The notes under the pieces are model-generated. The model saw only the letters and a list, made by a program, of their open reading frames with translations, was not told the DNA's origin and made no database searches. The translations under genes and the position numbers were made by a program. 64,000 bases of DNA from Mesonia ostreae (GTDB lineage Bacteria > Bacteroidota > Bacteroidia > Flavobacteriales > Flavobacteriaceae): the NCBI RefSeq assembly GCF_031845265.1, contig NZ_JAVRBG010000001.1, positions 248,001-312,000 of the forward strand. Reading direction: 5' to 3'. Numbering within the stretch: position 1 is the first letter of the stretch; each line of letters begins with the position of its first letter. Of this stretch, positions 53,723 through 62,874 are shown piece after piece.

Positions 53723-55071
53723 TAGGAAAATAGTTTTTCTACCTTATGTATAGATCTTGGCAAGCAACAAACTACTACGCGGTCGCCTTCTTTTACCAAA
53801 AATTCTCCCAACGCAATAATGCCTTCCCCTTGTCGTACCACTCCGCCCACAATAGCCGAACGCGGTAAATTTATATCTACAATTTTTGTATTACAAACTT
53901 TAGAATCTGGACTTACAATAAATTCTAGCAGCTCTGCATTCATATTATTAAGTTTGGTCATCGCTACTACCTCTCCTTTTCTTACATACCTAAAAATATT
54001 ATTCGCTGCTAAAAGCTTTTTATTAATCAGGGTATTAATTCCGATGGAATGACTTAGCTGAAAATAATCCATATTTTCTACCAAAGCGATGGTCTTTTTA
54101 ACGCCTTTAGATTTTGCTACCAGACAAGACATAATATTGGTTTCTGAATTTCCTGTCACGGCAATAAATGCATCCATATCATGAATATTCTCTTCTTCAA
54201 GAATCCCTACATTTCTTCCGTCGCCATTAATTACCAATACTTTAGGCATTTCATCTGCCAGCTCAAAAGCTTTACCGTGGTCTTTCTCTACCAGCTTTAT
54301 ATTAAATTTGGCATCGCTAAGCACTTTAGAAGTTTGTGCTCCAATTTTGCTTCCGCCAAGAATCATAATGTTTCTAATTTCTTGTTTTACTTTACCTGTA
54401 AGCTTATAAAGTTCTTTTTCACCATCTGCCGTAGTAATAAAAAAGACTTGATCTCCTTCTTTAAACTGCGTATCTCCTCTAGGAATAAGAGTGTACTGCG
54501 TACCAAATCGCTGAATAGCAATAGGTACAAATCGCAAACTTGGAAAAATTAAAGCTGCATCTTTAACTGTTTTGCCTACAAAAGGAGCATTTTTAGAAAG
54601 TTTAAAACCAATCATAGAAAGCGCACCTTCATCAAATTGAAAGTTCTCATTAAATGCAGATTGATTGATTAACAGTTCTATTTCTTTTGCCGCTAAAGAT
54701 TCGGGAGAAATAAGTTCATCGATCCCAAATTGAACAAACCCGAGCTCTTCTTTATCCTCAATAAATTCGGTATTAGAGATTCTTGCTATAGTTCTTTTTG
54801 CCCCCAACTGCTTGGCCAATACGCAAACGGTAATATTGGTGGTTTCACTGCTGGTAACACTTACAACAAGATCTGCTCCTTTTATTTGCGCCTCTTTAAG
54901 AATCTTCATAGAAGTGGCATCTCCCTTTATCGTTCTAATATCTAGGTGCGTATCTGCATAACCTAGATTAACTTTGTTATTGTCGATTAAAGTGATATCC
55001 TGCGACTCAAAAGAAAGTAGTTTTGCTAAATGAAAACCAACTTCTCCTGCACCAGCAATAATTATCTTCAT
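53722..55071 (-). CDS. trkA: Trk system regulatory subunit TrkA
   Basis: TrkA is the cytoplasmic nucleotide-binding gate of TrkH. The 449 residues hold two tandem RCK units, each an RCK_N Rossmann fold plus RCK_C: IIIAGAGEVGFHLAKLLS (start) with a later MILGGSKIGAQTSKVLSDA (about 228). The start is set at ATG 55069-55071, immediately before the Rossmann motif; the open frame to 55140 begins upstream of the promoter box. RCK_C domains can bind c-di-AMP in other bacteria. Confidence 0.94.
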   Translation of the reverse strand: MKIIIAGAGEVGFHLAKLLSFESQDITLIDNNKVNLGYADTHLDIRTIKGDATSMKILKEAQIKGADLVVSVTSSETTNITVCVLAKQLGAKRTIARISNTEFIEDKEELGFVQFGIDELISPESLAAKEIELLINQSAFNENFQFDEGALSMIGFKLSKNAPFVGKTVKDAALIFPSLRFVPIAIQRFGTQYTLIPRGDTQFKEGDQVFFITTADGEKELYKLTGKVKQEIRNIMILGGSKIGAQTSKVLSDAKFNIKLVEKDHGKAFELADEMPKVLVINGDGRNVGILEEENIHDMDAFIAVTGNSETNIMSCLVAKSKGVKKTIALVENMDYFQLSHSIGINTLINKKLLAANNIFRYVRKGEVVAMTKLNNMNAELLEFIVSPDSKVCNTKIVDINLPRSAIVGGVVRQGEGIIALGEFLVKEGDRVVVCCLPRSIHKVEKLFS

Positions 55072-55093
55072 AAAAAGTGAAATTTTGGCTGAA

Positions 55094-55126
55094 CAAAGAT
55101 AGGTCTTTTTAAAAAAAAATGGCAAA
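55094..55126 (-). promoter_or_regulatory. Promoter of trkAH
   Basis: On the minus strand TTTG (55123-55126), a 21-bp spacer and TATCTTTG (55094-55101) precede the trkA ATG by 22 bp. It supports the downstream trkA start. Confidence 0.65.
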
Positions 55127-55178
55127 ATCAACCGAAGCAATTTTTCAGTGCTTTAAAGTAAAATTAAAGCATAAAACT

Positions 55179-55186
55179 TATCTTTG
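55179..55186 (+). promoter_or_regulatory. Candidate -7 box of the menG-porT unit
   Basis: TATCTTTG lies 14 bp before the menG ATG, identical to the trkA and truA boxes. The -33 element is weak (TTTA at 55152-55155). Confidence 0.55.
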
Positions 55187-55200
55187 ACAAAAAATTAAAG

Positions 55201-55929
55201 ATGTCTAAGAAAGTTACACCCTATAAAGACTCCGAGCTTGGCAAAAAGAAGCAGGTTGAACAGATGTTCGACACGATTTCTGAAAATTATGATGGTCTTA
55301 ACCGCGTCATCTCTTTTGGAATTGACACTTCTTGGAGAAAAAAGGTTATTGATTTTGTGATGAAAACCCAGCCTAAAACAGCTTTAGACATCGCAACAGG
55401 AACTGGGGATTTGGCCATTAGCTTAGCAGAAGCCGGCGTACCCAAGGTTGTTGGCTTAGATCTCTCTGACGGAATGCTGAGTGTAGGCCGAAAAAAAATA
55501 ACAGAAAAAAAATTGGATAAGGTTATTGAAATGATTCAGGGAGACTCTGAAGCTTTGCCTTTTGAAACCGATTCTTTTGATGCTATTACGGTAGCGTTTG
55601 GAGTGCGAAATTTTGAAACCCTAGAAAACGGCTTAAAAGAAATCTTAAGAGTCTTGAAGCCAGGCGGTATTTTTGTTGTTTTAGAAACCTCTGTCCCTAC
55701 CAAATTTCCTTTTAAACAAGGCTATCGATTTCATTGTAAATTCATCTTACCTACCATTGGGAAATTATTCTCTAAAGACAAAGTAGCTTATAAATACTTA
55801 AGCGATAGCGCCGCAGTTTTTCCTTTTGGAGAAAAGTTCAACAATATTTTATCAAAAGTTGGGTTTACACAAGTGAAACATCTCCCACAAACCATGGGAG
55901 TAGCAACGATTTATACGGCATCAAAATAA
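55201..55929 (+). CDS. menG: Demethylmenaquinone methyltransferase
   Basis: MenG (UbiE family) performs the last step of menaquinone synthesis, C-methylation of demethylmenaquinone with SAM. The 242 residues show the Ubie signature: VEQMFDTISENYDGLNRVIS at the start, SAM motif ALDIATGTGDLAISLAEA, GLDLSDGMLSVGRKKI and the late RVLKPGGIFVVLE. Menaquinone is the expected acceptor for the Nqr complex of this window. It lies 4 bp before porT. Confidence 0.94.
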   Translation: MSKKVTPYKDSELGKKKQVEQMFDTISENYDGLNRVISFGIDTSWRKKVIDFVMKTQPKTALDIATGTGDLAISLAEAGVPKVVGLDLSDGMLSVGRKKITEKKLDKVIEMIQGDSEALPFETDSFDAITVAFGVRNFETLENGLKEILRVLKPGGIFVVLETSVPTKFPFKQGYRFHCKFILPTIGKLFSKDKVAYKYLSDSAAVFPFGEKFNNILSKVGFTQVKHLPQTMGVATIYTASK

Positions 55930-55933
55930 GTTT

Positions 55934-56626
55934 ATGAAGAAAGTATTTTTTCTGTTTATCTTTTTTATGGCATTTCAAACTACAGAGGCTCAATGGCTTT
56001 TTAGTAAGGAAAAGATAAAAAACAAAGAGAATTTTGACAAACAACGCTGGTCTTGGGGTTACTTCTTAGGCTTTAATTCTTATGATTTTAAGTTTGACTA
56101 TGAGCTCGGTGCTTCGGATGTTATTGTAGAAAAAAACATTGGTTTTAATGTTGGGCTTTTAGGAAACCTAAGAATTAATGAGTACATCGATTTGAGATTA
56201 GAACCAGGTGTAGTTTTTGCCAATAGAAACCTAACCTTTCCAGATATTCCCGAAGATAATTTTAGAGAAGTAAAATCTACCTATGTTCATATTCCGCTTT
56301 TGGTGAAATTTTCTACCAAACGATTAAACAACTTCAAACCCTTTGTGGTAGCTGGAGTTTCCACTTCTATCAACTTATCTAGCAACGAGAAAAATCCAGA
56401 CGATAACAACGCTGGAGAGTTTAGGATGATTAACAGCACCAATTATTACGAAGTTGGTTTTGGGGTAGATTTCTACCTTCCTTACTTTAAATTTACCCCC
56501 TCTATACGTGGTGTTTTTGCCATGAGCGACGAACTAAAAAAGGATGATGATCCTAACAGTGCCTATACAGGAAACATTAACAGTATGCAATCTAGAGGAA
56601 TCTTTATCAATTTTACTTTTCAATAA
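55934..56626 (+). CDS. porT: PorT-family outer-membrane protein (T9SS-associated)
   Basis: The 230 residues have a signal peptide (FLFIFFMAFQTTEAQ) and an eight-strand beta-barrel (YFLGFNSYDFKFDYE, VGLLGNLRINEYIDLRLEPG, VHIPLLVKFSTKRL) ending in the aromatic FINFTFQ. It matches PorT (SprT in F. johnsoniae), which is required for type IX secretion in Porphyromonas. The order menG-porT-SpoU methyltransferase-TamA-like lipoprotein is one I recall from other flavobacteria. Confidence 0.85.
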   Translation: MKKVFFLFIFFMAFQTTEAQWLFSKEKIKNKENFDKQRWSWGYFLGFNSYDFKFDYELGASDVIVEKNIGFNVGLLGNLRINEYIDLRLEPGVVFANRNLTFPDIPEDNFREVKSTYVHIPLLVKFSTKRLNNFKPFVVAGVSTSINLSSNEKNPDDNNAGEFRMINSTNYYEVGFGVDFYLPYFKFTPSIRGVFAMSDELKKDDDPNSAYTGNINSMQSRGIFINFTFQ

Positions 56627-56627
56627 A

Positions 56628-57350
56628 TTAGCCCCTCCTCCACTCGCTTAATAAAATAGCCGTTGCCGTTGCAACATTCAGACTTTCAGTGTGTTTATTC
56701 TTTCCGAATTGTGGAATACTCAGTTTTTGTTTTGCTAAGGTAGTCATGCTAGAAGAAATTCCGTTGGCTTCATTGCCTAAAATTAAAATTCCGCTTGACG
56801 GTAATGAAGTTTTATACACATTTTCTCCGTCCATAAAAGTTCCAAAAATGGGTAAATTGGTTTCTTTAAGCGTTTCATACAAATCCGCGTAAGCGATATG
56901 AACCCTTGTGAGTGATCCCATGCTTGCCTGCACCACTTTTTCATTATAGCAATCTACGGTATCTTTTGAGCACAACAATTGCTTTACCCCAAACCAATCA
57001 CAAAGCCTAATGATGGTTCCTAAATTCCCAGGATCTCTTATTCCGTCTAAAGCAACTACAAGATTTTTAAGCGGTTTTTCTTCCGTTTCCGGAATTTTAA
57101 ACAAAGCCAAAGCAGATTGTGAAGAATTCAGTTTCGTGATTTTTTTTAATTCTTGTGAAGTCACCATAGTCAACTTATCTTTTGCAACAAAGAACAAATC
57201 TACTTCGGTAAAAAGCATGTGCAATTCGTAGGAAGAGTTAAGAAGTTCTTTGATGACTTTAATTCCTTCAGCTACAAACAATCCATTTTTATTTCGGTAT
57301 TTCTTTTGAGATAGACTGTTTATTAACTTTATTTGGCTTTTGCTAAGCAT
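56628..57350 (-). CDS. TrmH/SpoU-family RNA 2'-O-methyltransferase
   Basis: The 240 residues start at ATG 57348-57350 (MLSKSQIKLINSLSQKKYR). An open frame extends to 57470 but it crosses into the TamA-like gene on the opposite strand and is not credible. The knot-fold motifs are NLGTIIRLCDWFGV, VVQASMGSLTRV and ILGNEANGIS, with SLNVATATAILLSEW at the end. The target (rRNA or tRNA ribose) cannot be told; RlmB-type is possible. Converges on porT with one base between stops. Confidence 0.9.
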   Translation of the reverse strand: MLSKSQIKLINSLSQKKYRNKNGLFVAEGIKVIKELLNSSYELHMLFTEVDLFFVAKDKLTMVTSQELKKITKLNSSQSALALFKIPETEEKPLKNLVVALDGIRDPGNLGTIIRLCDWFGVKQLLCSKDTVDCYNEKVVQASMGSLTRVHIAYADLYETLKETNLPIFGTFMDGENVYKTSLPSSGILILGNEANGISSSMTTLAKQKLSIPQFGKNKHTESLNVATATAILLSEWRRG

Positions 57351-57384
57351 AAATTGACGTATTTTTGAATCTAAATTATTTTTT

Positions 57385-59952
57385 TTGAAAGCTGTACCTG
57401 CAAAAATAACATTCTTACTTCTGGTACTTTTTATTTGGGGTTGTAACCCAGTAAAACGAGTAAAAGACAATCAGCATTTACTAACCAAAAATAATATTTT
57501 AGTAAATGATGAGCGCATTTCTACGCGACAAATATACAACCAGTTGTACCAAGAGCCTAATGTAAAGCTTTTAGGATTTCCGTTAAGGTTGCATATTTAT
57601 AACTTAGCAGATCCTACTCCAGACAGCAGCTTTACCCGTTGGTTAGACAAAAAAGAAAAAAGAAGAGCGCGTTTACAAAGTATTTATTCAGAAAAGCAAG
57701 TGAGAAGAATGCGCAGAGCATACATTTCATTTAATGATTTTTTGGAAGAAACGGGACAAGAACCTACTATTGTAAGCGAAGCTAAAAGCAAAAAATCTGC
57801 TAAACGATTAAAAGCTTGGTACTGGAATAATGGTTGGTTTAATGTAGAAACCGATTACAAGATTATTAAAAATGATCGTAAACGTGCAGAAGTAGAATAC
57901 TATGTAAAACCGCATCAAGCGTATATCGTAGATTCAATTACTAAAAGAATTAAATCTCCCGTAGCCGATTCTCTTTACCGTCTAAAAGAAAAAGAAGCTA
58001 CCGTAAAAGAAGGAAAGCAATTTAAAACTACCGATTTTGAGGAGGAACGCGAACGTATTACCTCCCAATTTAGAAATAGTGGTTTATTTCATTTTGAAAA
58101 AGAATACATCAGTTTTGATGCCGATACGCTAGACACCAATCGTAGAGCTAATATAGATCTTGTCATCGCCAATAGAGAAGTGACCCGTTTAGACTCTACC
58201 TACGCTGTACCTTATAAAGTGCATTACATTAGTAAAGTAAACATTTTCCCAGATTATAGTTATGAGAATAAAAATAAACCCATTATTGACTCCGTTAGTT
58301 ACAGAGGTTATGATATTTATAGTTTTGAGAAATTAAAATACAAGCCTAAAGCAATTTCTAATGCCGTTTTTATTAAACAAGGAGAGGTGTATCGAGATTT
58401 AGATCGTTCCCGCACCTTTAAAAGAATGAATGAGCTGGGACAATTTAAGTATCCCAACATACAATACATTCCAGATCCAGAAGATTCTACAGGAACCAAG
58501 TTGATTAGCAATGTGTTTTTAACCCCCAGACCAAAGTTTGGAGTCACCTATAATTTTGATGTTTCTCGCAGTAATATTCAGGATTTTGGAATTGGGTTTG
58601 GAGGCTCACTACTCATTAGAAATGTTTTTAAAGGTGCAGAGAATTTAGAAATTTCGGGAAGAGGAAGTATTGGTTCTTCTAAAGACGCTGCCGAAAGTGA
58701 GGATCGCTTTTTTAATATTTCAGAAATTGGAGGAGATTTAAGCCTTACTTTTCCTAAAATTGCTTTTCCGTTTATCAATACTGAAAAAATTATTCCTAAA
58801 TCTATGTCTCCATTTACCACGGCAAGTTTAGGAATGAGTTCGCAGCAAAACATTGGTTTAGATAAGCAAAACGTAACAAGCAAATATACGTATCGCTGGT
58901 ATCCCAATAAAGAATTAACACATAGACTAAACCTTTTAGATTTGCAATATGTAAGAAATCTCAACACGGGAAACTACTTTAACGTATATAGAAATTCGTT
59001 TAGTTCTTTAAATGAAATTGCGCAAAATAACATCAATCAGCTTAATCCTGAATATTTTGAAGAAATCCCTGAAGGAGCAACTGGAATGCCAGATTTGATT
59101 ATTCCAGAAGGAGTAAATGCTTTTATTAATGAAGTGAATGCAAGTAGCGTAATTCTTCCTGCGGAAGAGAGACGAGAAGCTAGAAATATTATTGAAAGAA
59201 AAGAGCGACTAACAGAGGACAACTTAATTCTTGCAACGAGCTTTAATTACATAAAAAATACCCGAGATAATATTTATGACGATGAGTTTACACAATTTAG
59301 GTTTAAATTGGAAGCTTCAGGAAATACGCTAGCTCTCGGTGCGAGTCTATTAAAGTTGAAGGAAAATAAGACGGGAAACTATAATTTATTCGGAGTTCAA
59401 TTTTCTCAATACTTAAAGGGAGAAATCGATTTTATAAAACATTGGGATTTAGGAAATAAAAATATAATCGCTGTACGAGCTCTTGGCGGATTAGCCGTGC
59501 CTTATGGAAACTCTAACAGTATCCCTTTTGCCCGAAGCTTTTTTGCTGGTGGAGCCAACGATAACAGAGGATGGCAAGCCTATGATTTAGGCCCGGGAAG
59601 TACTGGCGGAGTTAATGAGTTTAACGAGGCCAATATGAAAATTACCTTTAACTTTGAGTTTCGGTTTAACCTCTTTGGATCTTTAAATAGTGCTTTATTT
59701 GTAGATGTGGGGAATATTTGGAATGCCTTAGACAACGTAAAAGATGAAGCGGCCCGGTTTAGCTCATTAAAAGATTTAGAAGAACTCTCGGTAAGTTCGG
59801 GGATAGGCTTACGTTACGATTTAGACTTTTTCGTCATTCGTTTTGATGTAGGTTTAAAAACGTACAATCCCGCTTTAGAGCAAAAAAAATGGCTTAGAGA
59901 TTACAACTTTTCAAATGCCGTTTATAATGTTGGGATTAATTATCCTTTCTAA
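57385..59952 (+). CDS. TamA/BamA-like outer-membrane lipoprotein (TamL type)
   Basis: The 855 residues begin with a lipoprotein signal (LLVLFIWGCNPVKRV); the rest comprises POTRA-like repeats (about 30-400) and a C-terminal 16-strand Omp85 barrel. Barrel landmarks are YRWYPNKELTHRLNLLDLQY, FFAGGANDNRGWQAYDLGPG (the VRGF/Y-type loop-6 motif appears as NRGW) and a final VGINYPF. Acylated TamA-like proteins are characteristic of Bacteroidetes. The start is TTG 57385-57387; no in-frame ATG precedes the lipobox. Only 34 bp separate it from the divergent methyltransferase start. Confidence 0.88.
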   Translation: MKAVPAKITFLLLVLFIWGCNPVKRVKDNQHLLTKNNILVNDERISTRQIYNQLYQEPNVKLLGFPLRLHIYNLADPTPDSSFTRWLDKKEKRRARLQSIYSEKQVRRMRRAYISFNDFLEETGQEPTIVSEAKSKKSAKRLKAWYWNNGWFNVETDYKIIKNDRKRAEVEYYVKPHQAYIVDSITKRIKSPVADSLYRLKEKEATVKEGKQFKTTDFEEERERITSQFRNSGLFHFEKEYISFDADTLDTNRRANIDLVIANREVTRLDSTYAVPYKVHYISKVNIFPDYSYENKNKPIIDSVSYRGYDIYSFEKLKYKPKAISNAVFIKQGEVYRDLDRSRTFKRMNELGQFKYPNIQYIPDPEDSTGTKLISNVFLTPRPKFGVTYNFDVSRSNIQDFGIGFGGSLLIRNVFKGAENLEISGRGSIGSSKDAAESEDRFFNISEIGGDLSLTFPKIAFPFINTEKIIPKSMSPFTTASLGMSSQQNIGLDKQNVTSKYTYRWYPNKELTHRLNLLDLQYVRNLNTGNYFNVYRNSFSSLNEIAQNNINQLNPEYFEEIPEGATGMPDLIIPEGVNAFINEVNASSVILPAEERREARNIIERKERLTEDNLILATSFNYIKNTRDNIYDDEFTQFRFKLEASGNTLALGASLLKLKENKTGNYNLFGVQFSQYLKGEIDFIKHWDLGNKNIIAVRALGGLAVPYGNSNSIPFARSFFAGGANDNRGWQAYDLGPGSTGGVNEFNEANMKITFNFEFRFNLFGSLNSALFVDVGNIWNALDNVKDEAARFSSLKDLEELSVSSGIGLRYDLDFFVIRFDVGLKTYNPALEQKKWLRDYNFSNAVYNVGINYPF

Positions 59953-59967
59953 GCAGTTTTATTTTAC

Positions 59968-59975
59968 TAATTTTG
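59968..59975 (+). promoter_or_regulatory. Candidate -7 box of fba
   Basis: TAATTTTG lies 31 bp before the fba ATG. The -33 region is not recognisable. Confidence 0.4.
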
Positions 59976-60006
59976 TCACCACAACTTATTAACGCATCTT
60001 ACAATT

Positions 60007-61080
60007 ATGAGTCACAATATAAAATCTGGAGTAGCCACAGGCAAAGAAGTTCAAGATATTTTTAACCATGCCAAAAAACACAGTTATGCTTTACCAGCAG
60101 TAAATGTAGTAGGTTCTAATACTGTGAATACCGTGATGGAAACGGCTGCCGAATTAAATGCACCTGTAATTATTCAGTTTTCTAATGGAGGTTCTGTCTT
60201 TAATGCAGGAAAAGGTTTATCTAACGAAAATCAACAAGCGGCAATTTTAGGAGGCGTTTCTGGAGCGAAACACGTTCACGAGCTTGCAAAAGCTTATGGC
60301 GCTACCGTGATATTACATACAGATCATTGTGCAAAAAAATTATTGCCTTGGATTGACGGACTTTTAGATGCAGGAGAAGAATTTTATAAGGTGCACGGAA
60401 AACCACTTTATAGTTCTCATATGATCGATTTAAGCGAAGAGCCAATTGAAGAGAATATAGAAATTTGTAAGAAGTATCTTGCTAGAATGAGCAAGATGGG
60501 AATGACTTTAGAAATTGAATTAGGAATTACAGGAGGAGAAGAAGATGGCGTAGATAATACCGATATAGATTCATCCAAATTGTACACTCAACCAGAAGAA
60601 GTGGCTTACGCTTATGAAGAGTTAAGTAAAGTAAGTGATCAATTTACAATTGCTGCCGCTTTTGGAAACGTACACGGAGTTTACAAACCAGGAAACGTAA
60701 AACTGACTCCTAAGATCCTAAAAAACTCTCAAGAATACATTACTAAAAAATATAAGGTAGAAGAAAATCATATTGATTTTGTATTTCACGGCGGAAGTGG
60801 TTCTTCTTTAGAAGAAATTAGAGAAGCGATTGGATATGGCGTGATTAAAATGAATATTGATACCGATTTGCAATATGCCTTTACGGAAGGAGTTCGCGAT
60901 TATATTTTAGATAAGCAAGATTATGTGAAGTCTCAAATAGGAAACCCAGACGGAAGCGATCTTCCAAATAAAAAATATTACGACCCAAGAAAATGGTTAA
61001 GAGAAGGTGAAATCACTTTCAAAAACCGACTTAAAAAAGCATTTGAAGATTTAAATAACGTACACACGTTAAAGAAATAG
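60007..61080 (+). CDS. fba: Class II fructose-bisphosphate aldolase
   Basis: This zinc-dependent enzyme cleaves fructose 1,6-bisphosphate in glycolysis and works in reverse in gluconeogenesis; it acts one step before tpiA. The 357 residues match the class IIA (E. coli FbaA-like) form: HTDHCAKKLLPW (catalytic Asp and zinc His), EIELGITGGEEDGVD, FGNVHGVYKPGNV and FHGGSGSS with zinc and phosphate ligands. It is followed after 34 bp by accD on the same strand. Confidence 0.95.
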   Translation: MSHNIKSGVATGKEVQDIFNHAKKHSYALPAVNVVGSNTVNTVMETAAELNAPVIIQFSNGGSVFNAGKGLSNENQQAAILGGVSGAKHVHELAKAYGATVILHTDHCAKKLLPWIDGLLDAGEEFYKVHGKPLYSSHMIDLSEEPIEENIEICKKYLARMSKMGMTLEIELGITGGEEDGVDNTDIDSSKLYTQPEEVAYAYEELSKVSDQFTIAAAFGNVHGVYKPGNVKLTPKILKNSQEYITKKYKVEENHIDFVFHGGSGSSLEEIREAIGYGVIKMNIDTDLQYAFTEGVRDYILDKQDYVKSQIGNPDGSDLPNKKYYDPRKWLREGEITFKNRLKKAFEDLNNVHTLKK

Positions 61081-61114
61081 TTTTAACTTTTATAAAACCT
61101 AATTTAGCAACCCT

Positions 61115-61972
61115 ATGGCTTGGTTTAAAAGAACAAAAAAAGGAATCCAAACGGCAACTGAAGACAAGAAAGATGTGCCTAAGGGATTGTGGTATAAATC
61201 TCCTACGGGTAAGATTGTAGATGCAGAGCAATTAGAGAAGAATTTCTATGTAAGTCCAGAAGACGGCTATCATGTAAGAATTGGAAGTAATGAATACTTT
61301 CAAATTTTATTTGACGACAATAAATTCAAAGAATTAGATAAGAATTTAACGTCTAAAGATCCTCTAAAATTTGAAGATAAAAAGAAGTACCCAGACCGTA
61401 TTAAAGAAGCGGAGGAAAAAACGAATCTTAAAGATGCTATTCGTATTGGAGTGGGAAAATCTAAAGGAAGAGATATCGTAATTGCGTGTATGGACTTTAG
61501 TTTCATTGGGGGTTCTATGGGATCTGTTGTAGGAGAAAAAATTGCTCGTGCAGCAGACCATTCTTTAAAAAACAACATTCCATTAATGATCATCTCCAAA
61601 TCTGGAGGAGCAAGAATGCAAGAAGCAGTTTTGTCTTTAATGCAACTGGCAAAAACATCTGTAAAATTAGCGCAATTGTCTGAAGCTAAAATACCTTATA
61701 TCTCTCTTTGTACAGACCCTACCACGGGAGGAACAACAGCATCATATGCAATGTTAGGAGACATCAATATTTCTGAACCTGGCGCATTGATCGGTTTTGC
61801 TGGTCCTCGTGTAGTAAGAGATACCACAGGAAAAGAGTTACCTGATGGTTTCCAAACCGCAGAATTCTTAAAAGAACACGGTTTCTTAGACTTTATCACT
61901 CCGCGAAAAGAATTAAAAGACAAAGTGAATTTATACTTAGACTTAATTCTAAATCAAGAAGTACGAGCATAA
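61115..61972 (+). CDS. accD: Acetyl-CoA carboxylase carboxyltransferase beta subunit, no zinc ribbon cysteines
   Basis: AccD with AccA transfers carboxyl from biotin to acetyl-CoA, giving malonyl-CoA for fatty-acid synthesis. The 285 residues contain the crotonase-fold core: FIGGSMGSVVGEKIARA, ISKSGGARMQEA, CTDPTTGGTTASYAMLGD and GFAGPRVVRDTTGKELP. The N-terminal region aligns with the zinc ribbon, but all four cysteines are replaced (WYKSPTGK, FYVSPEDGYHV), so it cannot bind zinc there. I recall the same in other flavobacterial AccD proteins. A strong terminator follows. Confidence 0.94.
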   Translation: MAWFKRTKKGIQTATEDKKDVPKGLWYKSPTGKIVDAEQLEKNFYVSPEDGYHVRIGSNEYFQILFDDNKFKELDKNLTSKDPLKFEDKKKYPDRIKEAEEKTNLKDAIRIGVGKSKGRDIVIACMDFSFIGGSMGSVVGEKIARAADHSLKNNIPLMIISKSGGARMQEAVLSLMQLAKTSVKLAQLSEAKIPYISLCTDPTTGGTTASYAMLGDINISEPGALIGFAGPRVVRDTTGKELPDGFQTAEFLKEHGFLDFITPRKELKDKVNLYLDLILNQEVRA

Positions 61973-62000
61973 AAAAAGCGACCAAATGGTCGCTTTTTTT
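61973..62000 (+). terminator. Rho-independent terminator of accD
   Basis: AAAAAGCGACCA and TGGTCGCTTTTT form a 12-bp perfect stem around two bases, followed by T residues, directly after the stop codon. On the minus strand it can also serve the cargo-protein pair. Confidence 0.9.
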
Positions 62001-62022
62001 GTATTCATTTTATTTACTATTG

Positions 62023-62871
62023 TTATCTTTTAACTAATCGCTTTACACTTTCCCCCTTATCACTTCTCACTTTCACAAAATACACTCCAGCAGCCAAGCC
62101 AGCAATATTATAATTTTGCTGTGACTCAAAATTTGCTACTTCTTCTCCAGCTATAGAAAGCACGCTTACATTTTTAACCTCCTCTGAAATTGTTATTTGA
62201 AATGTATTTTCTACAGGGTTAGGGTATAAACTTACCATCACTTTTTTGGAGTCATCGATATCTAGATTACAATCATCTGAAAAGCTATAAAAACAACAAA
62301 CTACCCAATTTGTATAATTACCCTGCCCAGCAACAGCTTGGCTAGGGTTAGTAACCTGAATACATAAATCTCCTGTTTCAGTTGGGTCTCTATATACAGA
62401 AATCTCTAAATTGGTTAAAGTTAAATCACTCCCCGTTAGATCTATAGAATTTAATGACCAATTGCCAGTAGATTCTATCATTTGTAAATTTGGATTATTA
62501 TTAAGCAATAGTCTCCCAACAAATAAACTTATATCGTCTTTGTCTGCATCCATATATAATTCTTCTAAACTTATTAAGGCTGATAAATCTAGTGGAGTGG
62601 AATAATAATCTAAATAGGAATATGAAATATCTAAAATTTTTAAAGATTGAAAAGCTTCTATTCCTGTTAAATCAGTCAAATTTTTCCAACTCAAATCTAA
62701 ATTTTCTATACTACTAATATCACTTGTTAATACCTGCCCGTTTATAGTTTGATCTGAATCTATTCCTAAATCAATTAAGGCTTGTTCAAAATTTTGATCG
62801 GGGATACTGGTGGTTTGTGCTGTAATTGCTAAACAAAGGAAAAAGCTTAAAATATTTATATATGTTTTCAT
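62023..62871 (-). CDS. T9SS cargo protein with leucine-rich-like repeats, copy A
   Basis: The 282 residues have a signal peptide (FFLCLAITAQ) and an N-terminal SIPDQNFEQALIDLGIDSD motif common in flavobacterial leucine-rich surface proteins. LRR-like segments follow (LDLSWKNLTDLTGIEAF, LKILDISYSYLDY, LEELYMD). The C-terminal T9SS type A sorting domain is VSLYPNPVENTFQI to AAGVYFVKVRSDKGESVKRL. It is exported by T9SS and attached to, or released from, the surface. It lies 3 bp after the neighbouring paralogue. Confidence 0.87.
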   Translation of the reverse strand: MKTYINILSFFLCLAITAQTTSIPDQNFEQALIDLGIDSDQTINGQVLTSDISSIENLDLSWKNLTDLTGIEAFQSLKILDISYSYLDYYSTPLDLSALISLEELYMDADKDDISLFVGRLLLNNNPNLQMIESTGNWSLNSIDLTGSDLTLTNLEISVYRDPTETGDLCIQVTNPSQAVAGQGNYTNWVVCCFYSFSDDCNLDIDDSKKVMVSLYPNPVENTFQITISEEVKNVSVLSIAGEEVANFESQQNYNIAGLAAGVYFVKVRSDKGESVKRLVKR

Positions 62872-62874
62872 GAT

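Noticed and set aside
54181..54552. 123-codon open frame opposite trkA, and the 103-codon frame opposite trkH (52766-53077)
   Set aside because: Both lie wholly antisense to intact conserved genes and have phenylalanine/lysine/cysteine-rich translations typical of shadow frames.
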